Part shown: in pieces, positions 7,193 to 11,264 of the stretch
Layout of the letters: the number at the start of each line of letters is the position of its first letter
Position numbering within the stretch: position 1 is the stretch's first letter
Assembly (NCBI GenBank): GCA_945873015.1
Contig: CAMCBY010000087.1
Span: forward strand, 1 to 11,264
DNA: 11,264 nucleotides
Direction of reading: 5' to 3'
DNA from: Klebsiella pneumoniae
GTDB lineage: Bacteria > Pseudomonadota > Gammaproteobacteria > Ga0077536
Notes under the pieces: model-generated
What the model was told of the DNA's origin: nothing
Database searches by the model: none
What the model saw: only the letters and a program-made list of their open reading frames with translations
Position numbers and translations under genes: made by a program

Positions 7193-8131
7193 TTACCAGT
7201 CGAGCTTGCTACCGAATTCTGCGGCGTAACGCGCCGCGAATTCATCACGCGTGAAATAGTGATTCTGCGTGCCGGCATGAGCAATCTTGATAGCCCCGAG
7301 CAAGGACGCCATGCGGCCAGTGGTTTCCCACGGCAGTTTGTTGACCAGGCCGTAAAGCAGTCCGGCACGATAGGCATCACCACAGCCGGTAGGATCGGTC
7401 AGACTGAGCGGCTTGGCGCTCGGAATGTCGATGCGCCCGGCGCGGGTATAGATGTTCGAACCTTCACCACCGCGCGTCACGATGCAGGCCTGCACTCGTT
7501 CGGCTATCGCCTCAGGCGACAGACCCGTGCGCTCTTGCATGAGCTCCGACTCATAGTCGTTGACCGTCACCCAGGTCGCGATATCGATGAACGCTTTCAG
7601 GTCATCGCCGTCGAACATCGGCATGCCCTGACCCGGGTCGAAAATGAAAGGAATGCCGGCCTCGTGCATCTGGCGCGCGTGTGCGAGCATGCCATCACGA
7701 CCATCGGGGGCGATGATGCCGAGTTCGACCGGCCCCGCATCGGCAACCTTGTTGCTGGCCGAGAAATTCATCGCACCGGGATGGAAGGCGGTGATCTGGT
7801 TGTCGTCGAGGTCGGTGGTGATAAAGGCCTGCGCGGTCAACGATTGGTCGATGGTCGCGATGCAGCGTGTCTCGATTCCCTGCCCCTTCAGCCAACTGGC
7901 ATAGGGCGCAAAATCGACACCGACCGTGCCCATGACGAGCGGCGCGCCGCCCAGCATCTTCAAGTTATAAGCGATGTTGCCAGCGCAGCCGCCGAATTCA
8001 CGGCGCAGCTCGGGCACCAGGAACGATACGTTCAGGATATGAATCTTGTCCGGCAGGATGTGGTTCTTGAACCGATCCTGGAACACCATGATGTTATCGA
8101 ATGCGAGTGAGCCGCAGATCAGGACGGACAT
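7193..8131 (-). CDS. PfkB-family carbohydrate/adenosine kinase
   Basis: This 312-residue ribokinase-superfamily protein is most like proteobacterial adenosine kinase/sugar kinase entries. PfkB features in order are MSVLICGSLAFDNI at the N-terminus, the glycine-rich substrate loop FGGCAGNIAYNLKMLGG (about 46-62), the NDYE motif (191-194, the family NxxE Mg/phosphate motif), VTRGGEGS (about 218-225), and the ATP/anion-hole signature DPTGCGDAYRAGLLYGL (about 246-262) with catalytic Asp252. The acceptor could be adenosine or a ribose-like sugar; the sequence alone does not decide. AAAGG about 9 bases before ATG 8131 is a good ribosome binding site. It converges with the DUF255 gene and is divergent from the membrane-protein gene, so it is probably monocistronic. 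Confidence 0.93.
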   Translation of the reverse strand: MSVLICGSLAFDNIMVFQDRFKNHILPDKIHILNVSFLVPELRREFGGCAGNIAYNLKMLGGAPLVMGTVGVDFAPYASWLKGQGIETRCIATIDQSLTAQAFITTDLDDNQITAFHPGAMNFSASNKVADAGPVELGIIAPDGRDGMLAHARQMHEAGIPFIFDPGQGMPMFDGDDLKAFIDIATWVTVNDYESELMQERTGLSPEAIAERVQACIVTRGGEGSNIYTRAGRIDIPSAKPLSLTDPTGCGDAYRAGLLYGLVNKLPWETTGRMASLLGAIKIAHAGTQNHYFTRDEFAARYAAEFGSKLDW

Positions 8132-8236
8132 TCAACTGAACCTTTGCTAGACGGGGATGGGCGGCATGATACTCGATTCAATTCGCAGTCGCAGACCCGC
8201 CTTGTTGTGAACCACGACCGGATTTGTGCGACCACC

Positions 8237-8881
8237 ATGCTGCCCCTCCCACCCTCGACAGGAATGCTGCAACTCATGCTGGTACTGGTATTGGGCGTGG
8301 GTGTGGAACTCAAGCTCGGCCAGTGGCTGACGCGGCTCGCCAGCGGCAAGGCTCGCTTTGCGCGCGTGTGGCAGAGACTCTATGCACCCCTGCTGCGCAG
8401 CGCGGTCATCGTCGGCGCGGTGTTGTGGGCCTATCCCGCGCTGTTCGGATTTCGCGCCGCACCGGCGCTCAGCACCTTGTTTGGCGTCGACATGGCCCGC
8501 AGCGGCATCTTGCTCGGTCTGGTGTTTTTATTGCGCCTGTTGGCACCGTGGCTGGCGCCGCTGCGTGCGCGGCCAGCCACGCTCGACGCCGCGCAGAGCC
8601 TCGGCGCAGTGGCCGTGGTGTTTGTGTGCTACGCCGACTATCTCGGCGCAGTGAGCGCCAGCGCTTGGCCGGGCCTGCTGTCGGCACTGGCACTGGGCGG
8701 TTTGTGTACGCTGTTGCCGGCGCTGGCCGCCGGATTAGGTCGGGATTTTGGTGCGCGACTTGGCCTGCGCCTCGACTTGAAAGGCCTCGATGAATATTGC
8801 GCGCAGGGCGCCGCCATGCTCGCCGTTGCACCGCTCACCATGTTTTACGGCTACCTGCTCGGCGACCAACTCGGCATGTAA
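8237..8881 (+). CDS. Hydrophobic multi-pass membrane protein, unknown family
   Basis: This is a 214-residue, strongly hydrophobic protein. Likely membrane segments are at about residues 10-24 (MLQLMLVLVLGVGVE), 52-70 (LLRSAVIVGAVLWAYPALF), 89-107 (SGILLGLVFLLRLLAPWL), 121-141 (SLGAVAVVFVCYADYLG), 146-166 (GLLSALALGGLCTLLPALAAG) and 189-208 (GAAMLAVAPLTMFYGYLLG), giving about six passes. Arg/Lys-rich loops lie between some of them, and a charged stretch with RDFGARLGLRLDLKGLDEY precedes the last helix. I do not recognise a family. The start is uncertain: ATG 8237 keeps a short N-terminus, ATG 8264 starts at the first helix, and the frame is open back to 8144. None has a good ribosome binding site. 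It is divergent from the kinase gene. Confidence 0.72.
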   Translation: MLPLPPSTGMLQLMLVLVLGVGVELKLGQWLTRLASGKARFARVWQRLYAPLLRSAVIVGAVLWAYPALFGFRAAPALSTLFGVDMARSGILLGLVFLLRLLAPWLAPLRARPATLDAAQSLGAVAVVFVCYADYLGAVSASAWPGLLSALALGGLCTLLPALAAGLGRDFGARLGLRLDLKGLDEYCAQGAAMLAVAPLTMFYGYLLGDQLGM

Positions 8882-8882
8882 T

Positions 8883-9013
8883 CAGGCCACGGCCAAAGGC
8901 CTGGCTACGAACTTAGGGGGTCGGAGGTTCGCCCAACTCGCAAAGCGAGTTGGGCCGCCAGAGCGCATCGCAGGCGCCCCGCAGGGGCGAGCAATCGCAA
9001 CCAGCTATTGCGA
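8883..9013. repeat. Cluster of short stem-loops (non-coding)
   Basis: Four inverted repeats occur within about 130 bases just after the membrane-protein stop. They are CAGGCC/GGCCTG (8883-8888/8898-8903, possible terminator without a T-run); an 11-bp perfect stem GCCCAACTCGC/GCGAGTTGGGC (8931-8941/8945-8955) with loop AAA; CGCCCC/GGGGCG (8975-8980/8984-8989) with loop GCA; and TCGCAA/TTGCGA (8995-9000/9008-9013) with a 7-base loop. This density of hairpins suggests REP-like palindromic elements or a structured RNA. No credible protein is encoded. Confidence 0.5.
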
Positions 9014-9078
9014 ATCAATCCTTCCGGCAATTTACCGTCGACTTTTGCGAATGCCACAACAACGTTGGGGTACTCGTT

Positions 9079-9220
9079 TAGCCTTCGACCGAAAGTGTGA
9101 TTCAAGTGGTGCACACGCACATGCTTCAAACCGACCGTGCCGTTTCAAGGCACTGTTGTTGATCTTCCGCACCCGATGGTCGCGATCACAGGAAACGGGC
9201 GTCGGATGCGACCCTCGCAA
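9079..9220 (-). pseudogene. Tyrosine recombinase (phage-type integrase) relic, C-terminal piece
   Basis: Read on the minus strand, 9220 to about 9135 gives LRGSHPTPVSCDRDHRVRKINNSALKR. This resembles the middle of phage-type integrases (a GxHPTHVF block, then a K-MNNSAWKRAR block). After a one-base frame change near 9130-9140, the next frame gives VGLKHVRVHHLNHTFGRRL (about 9138-9079). This matches the box II region, usually V-R-V-H-D-L-R/K-H-T-F-G-R-R-L. Here the HxxR box reads H-H-L-N, so the second catalytic Arg is lost. After GRRL the similarity stops and the C-terminal Tyr region is absent. No start codon and no intact frame remain. It is separated from the upstream piece by the 9224-9276 hairpin. 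Identification rests on motif recognition, not alignment. Confidence 0.65.
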
Positions 9221-9223
9221 CGG

Positions 9224-9276
9224 AAAGGGGACGGATTTATTTTCCTGTTGCCATAAATAAATCTGTCACCTTTTTT
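9224..9276. repeat. Hairpin repeat element, copy 1 (splits integrase relic)
   Basis: A long imperfect palindrome: left arm AAAGGGGACGGATTTATTT (9224-9242) and right arm AAATAAATCTGTCACCTTT (9255-9273) pair at 17 of 19 positions around a 12-base loop containing TGTTGCCAT. A run of six T ends the right side on the plus strand. It is a direct-orientation copy of 11056-11108 (47 of 53 positions identical). The minus-strand integrase frame ends on a TGA supplied by this element (9266-9268), and the plus-strand reading also meets TAA inside it. From memory, hairpins of this GGTGACAGATTTATTT kind are scattered in many proteobacterial genomes and are often seen near IS200-like/REP-associated transposases. 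No such transposase is in this window. Confidence 0.8.
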
Positions 9277-9436
9277 CGGGAATGATTAAAACCGAAGTGT
9301 CGAGTTGTAGCACGTTGATCTCCCACTCCCCGCGCAAGCCACTCACTTCCTGCTCGCGACACCCGGTAATGATCTTGAACAGACAAATGCGCGCTAGATG
9401 ATCCGGCAGCGCCTGCAACAAGGTGATCTTGCCGTT
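9266..9436 (-). pseudogene. Tyrosine recombinase (phage-type integrase) relic, catalytic-domain start
   Basis: On the minus strand, from about 9436 to 9269, the frame reads KITLLQALPDHLARICLFKIITG, then CREQEVSGLRGEWEINV, then LQLDTSVLIIPEKR and TGA. This resembles the beginning of the catalytic domain of phage-type tyrosine recombinases: a LPxHLARxxLF helix, then TGCRxxEVxxLRWxWE with the first catalytic Arg (the R of GCREQE), then the P/L-E/Q-LxTSVFIIP strand. The stop codon belongs to the hairpin repeat. The N-terminal core-binding domain is missing; the upstream frame (to 9646) overlaps the 3' end of the pyruvyl transferase gene and shows no similarity. The relic piece at 9079-9220 continues the same protein after a gap that I estimate at 20-30 residues. 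Confidence 0.7.
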
Positions 9437-9531
9437 GTGCCGGCTGGTCGCCGGCGTAGTCGTAACGACAATTATCGACCCCATCCCGGCGCTGCAATAC
9501 GCGCGGCGCGACGCGACGGGCGGGTTCAGAA

Positions 9532-9547
9532 GCGCACGGTCGTGCGC
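9532..9547 (-). terminator. Possible terminator hairpin after the pyruvyl transferase gene
   Basis: GCGCAC (9532-9537) pairs with GTGCGC (9542-9547) around a 4-base loop, 8 bases after the stop of the minus-strand gene that ends at 9556. In the minus direction the stem is followed only by TTCT, so it would be a weak intrinsic terminator. Confidence 0.35.
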
Positions 9548-9555
9548 CGCCGGCA

Positions 9556-10941
9556 TCAACCCGCCGTCTGCTCCGCTTCGACCCCGCCCTCTACCGTGCC
9601 GAGGCGGTCGGCTCCGAAACACTCGGTGGCGACGTGCCGATACCATTCCTTCATATCGGTCGCCGCGCGTTCTCGCGACATTGCCGTCAGCTCGGACTCG
9701 AAGCGTTCAAAATACTCGACAACGAGGCGCGCCTCGCATTCCAGATCCGAACCGGTCAGTGCGATACGCGGGGCGCGTTGTCCGCCCGTGTAGCGGTCGA
9801 AGTCAGCATACTTGTAATCGAGATACTCGCCGGACGTGATGGGTACGGCCGGGCACCCGCCAATCATCGAAAGCACGCAGCCGTGAAACGACATCGAGAC
9901 GGTGCCATAGGCCTGTCTCGCCAAATCGACCAACTCGTGCTCAGTTCCGAAAGGCGCTATCACTTCGACGGGAAGATGCGCGCTACCGCTCGCGCCCAAC
10001 ATCGCCATCAATCGGGTGTCGTCGCAAAAGCCCGCGCCGCTCATCTGGAAGAGCTTGAACGGCAAGCCGAGCATACGATACAGCGCTTCCAACAGCTCGA
10101 TGAAGGCATGGAACTCCGAATCGGTGTCGGCGCGCAGAAAATTGCGGCCACGCAGGTTGATTAAAATGAACGAGCGCTCCCGTGGATGGCTGGTGTGGAG
10201 CGGAAATCGCGCAGTGCAGCTATAGACTTCGTCCAGCAGCAGTTTCGATGGTGGCAGGCCGAGGAGTTTCAGGCAGCGCGTGTTGCGCACCCGCACGCCG
10301 CGCACCAGCCAGCCAATCAACATCCTCAGCCAGCGGGACTGCGCGCTACTCTCAGGCCCGTACTGTTGGGGGCCGAAATAGACCGGCTTGCCGAGCAGCC
10401 GTGCGGCCACGATGACGAGCGCCAACGATGGGAAGTTGAGCCGGAACCATTGCTGTGACAGCTGCGTGCCGCCGTAAAAATAGAATAGCGAGCAGTGGCG
10501 AATATCGCGCAACGTTTCCGCCGCCTCGCGGCGGTTCTGGCGCGTAGCAACCAGCCACAACGGCAAACTCGTCAAGGTAAAAAGCATCTGCAGCGCGTAG
10601 GGCGCGGGCAAGCGCCGAAATATATTCTGCCACTGCCGGAACATCGGCATCAGGCCGCCGTGAAACTCAACGTCCGGGGCAACCCTGCGGGCATCGGCGA
10701 GATTATCGAAAACATGCGAGACGAACCGGACCTCATCGCCGATCACCGCACGAAGCTGCATCGTCACGCAGCGCAGCAGAACTTTGTCGCCAAAGGAGTC
10801 CTGGCCGTTATAAGACCCGAGCACCAGGACCGTGAGTGAGCCATTCGCGTCGTCGGACCGTGCCATGCCACGAGCAGCTCTCCGGCGAGCGCGCATCCGC
10901 GTCGCGACAAAAGCCGCCAGCAAACGAAGAGCGTGTCGCAC
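9556..10941 (-). CDS. Polysaccharide pyruvyl transferase family protein
   Basis: This 461-residue protein matches the polysaccharide pyruvyl transferase family (WcaK/CsaB/AmsJ-like), which typically adds ketal pyruvate to sugars of exopolysaccharides or cell-wall polymers using phosphoenolpyruvate. Visible motifs are VLVLGSYNGQDSFGDKVLL (about 38-56, the family G-x-x-N-x-G-D block), FYFYGGTQLSQQW (about 153-165), the YFGPQQYGP loop (about 188-196, like GQGIGP in relatives), INLRGRNF and, near the C-terminus, SFHGCVLSMIGGCPAV (351-366, like the S-x-R-x-H-x-x-I-x-A-x-x-x-G-x-P block). The start is uncertain: GTG 10941 has GGGA about 9 bases upstream but gives an Arg-rich 25-residue extension, while ATG 10866 begins just before the conserved domain. 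No glycosyltransferase or export gene accompanies it; it sits alone between hairpin repeats. Confidence 0.85.
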   Translation of the reverse strand: MRHALRLLAAFVATRMRARRRAARGMARSDDANGSLTVLVLGSYNGQDSFGDKVLLRCVTMQLRAVIGDEVRFVSHVFDNLADARRVAPDVEFHGGLMPMFRQWQNIFRRLPAPYALQMLFTLTSLPLWLVATRQNRREAAETLRDIRHCSLFYFYGGTQLSQQWFRLNFPSLALVIVAARLLGKPVYFGPQQYGPESSAQSRWLRMLIGWLVRGVRVRNTRCLKLLGLPPSKLLLDEVYSCTARFPLHTSHPRERSFILINLRGRNFLRADTDSEFHAFIELLEALYRMLGLPFKLFQMSGAGFCDDTRLMAMLGASGSAHLPVEVIAPFGTEHELVDLARQAYGTVSMSFHGCVLSMIGGCPAVPITSGEYLDYKYADFDRYTGGQRAPRIALTGSDLECEARLVVEYFERFESELTAMSRERAATDMKEWYRHVATECFGADRLGTVEGGVEAEQTAG

Positions 10942-11175
10942 GAAGTTCGGTCCCGACGTGATGAGCCTCGAAAATTATCACACCGCCAGTTCGAATAAGG
11001 GCGGCAATCGTCAAGAATGGTGTCGCGCAGTTCGCCCGAACTCGAGGAAACGAGGAAAGGTGACAGATTTATTATCGTGTTGCCATAAATAGATCTGTCA
11101 CCTTTTTCCCTATAGGGCTTACGCACATCGTTGAGCGGAAGCATCTGGATTAGCGGCGCCGTTTCGAGCCAGGTC
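10942..11175. other. Non-coding gap upstream of pyruvyl transferase gene
   Basis: These 234 bases lie between the start of the pyruvyl transferase gene and the stop of the AraC-type gene, both on the minus strand. The only clear structure is the hairpin repeat at 11056-11108. Short frames here have no recognisable similarity. A promoter for the pyruvyl transferase gene would be expected at 10942-11055, but I see no convincing -35/-10 pair on the minus strand. Confidence 0.5.
11056..11108. repeat. Hairpin repeat element, copy 2
   Basis: This is a second copy of the 9224-9276 element in the same orientation, 1832 bases away. Left arm AAAGGTGACAGATTTATTA (11056-11074) and right arm AAATAGATCTGTCACCTTT (11087-11105) pair at 17 of 19 positions, with the same TGTTGCCAT loop core. 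It lies about 70 bases downstream of the AraC-type stop and about 115 bases upstream of the pyruvyl transferase start, in non-coding DNA. The palindrome followed by a T-run on the plus strand, and its position downstream of a minus-strand gene, make a side role as a transcription terminator possible. Confidence 0.8.
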
Positions 11176-11264
11176 TTACGGGACTCGTCCCGCCATCAAT
11201 GGCTCCCTGAACGCCTGCGGCGACAAGCCGGTCTGGCTGCGAAAAAAGCGAGTAAAGTTTGCTG
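11176..11264 (-). CDS. AraC-family transcriptional regulator, C-terminal tail (runs off right edge)
   Basis: The minus-strand frame entering from the right edge reads ANFTRFFRSQTGLSPQAF, then REPLMAGRVP and TAA (11176-11178). The S/A-N-F-T-R-x-F-R-x-x-T-G-x-S-P-x-x-F/Y-R pattern is the highly conserved end of the second helix-turn-helix of AraC/XylS-type DNA-binding domains. Only 28 residues are visible, so the ligand-binding domain and target are unknown. The tail after the conserved FR is short (REPLMAGRVP). Confidence 0.75.
   Translation of the reverse strand, partial: ANFTRFFRSQTGLSPQAFREPLMAGRVP

Noticed and set aside
7259..8110. Long plus-strand open frame (283 codons) opposite the PfkB kinase
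   Set aside because: It is antisense to a gene with complete family motifs. Its translation has no recognisable motifs and is typical of GC-rich antisense frames.
8931..8955. GCCCAAC...GTTGGGC palindrome fits the RYYYAAC/GTTRRRY consensus of integron attC ends
   Set aside because: At 25 bases it is too short, perfectly paired and has no L-box spacing or unpaired guide bases. The nearby recombinase relic looks phage-type, not IntI.
8790..9260. Plus-strand 156-codon frame crossing the end of the membrane-protein gene and the hairpin cluster
   Set aside because: It begins inside another gene, runs through palindromes and antisense integrase sequence, and stops in the hairpin repeat. It has no ribosome binding site and no domain.
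9224..9276. Reading the hairpins as ordinary intrinsic terminators only
   Set aside because: The stems are AT-rich in the middle, the loops are conserved between copies, and one copy lies within a gene relic. A repeated element explains this better, although a terminator side effect is possible.
10764..11144. Minus-strand 126-codon frame through hairpin copy 2 into the pyruvyl transferase gene
   Set aside because: It is out of frame with the conserved gene, passes through the repeat, and shows no recognisable domain.
1..11264. CRISPR array, rRNA or complete tRNA genes
   Set aside because: No regularly spaced repeat series, no rRNA-like stretch and no complete cloverleaf was seen on either strand by eye.

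Overview
The window looks like chromosomal DNA of a GC-rich gammaproteobacterium. The main reason is the core cluster apaG-apaH facing lgt-thyA-folA, an arrangement I associate with Xanthomonadales/Nevskiales-type gammaproteobacteria. The proteins themselves (264-residue ThyA with Cys146, short ApaG, ApaH close to 280 residues) are also of the proteobacterial type. The assignment to a group is inference; there is no rRNA or tRNA gene here.

Layout. The left edge holds the 5' end of an unrecognised membrane-anchored protein on the minus strand (2-403). It is divergent from a luciferase-like flavin-dependent oxidoreductase (558-1637, plus). Next on the plus strand come apaG (1705-2085) and apaH (2099-2935), separated from the oxidoreductase by a strong GC hairpin. 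The apaH 3' end overlaps the 3' end of folA by 20 bases. folA, thyA and lgt form a compact minus-strand operon transcribed lgt-thyA-folA (5025 down to 2916). A short intergenic region with an inverted repeat leads to a plus-strand gene for a 666-residue thioredoxin-fold/DUF255 protein (5146-7146). It converges on a PfkB-family (adenosine/ribokinase-like) kinase (7193-8131, minus). Divergent from the kinase is a hydrophobic multi-pass membrane protein of unknown function (8237-8881, plus).

The character changes after about 8880. Positions 8882-9555 contain no intact gene. They hold a cluster of short stem-loops, then two decayed pieces of a phage-type tyrosine recombinase on the minus strand (9079-9220 and 9266-9436). 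The pieces are separated by a roughly 50-base hairpin repeat (9224-9276). A second copy of the same hairpin, in the same orientation and identical at 47 of 53 positions, lies at 11056-11108. The two copies bracket the recombinase relic and an orphan polysaccharide pyruvyl transferase family gene (9556-10941, minus). At the right edge is the C-terminal tail of an AraC-family regulator (11176-11264, minus).

How the parts fit. The left two thirds are housekeeping: folate/thymidylate synthesis (FolA, ThyA), lipoprotein maturation (Lgt), Ap4A hydrolysis (ApaH) and a purine/sugar kinase. The right third looks like an old mobile-element scar, with a cell-surface polysaccharide gene next to a dead integrase and hairpin elements whose number elsewhere in the genome cannot be seen from here. 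The hairpin element and its relation to the integrase is the most interesting part of the window.
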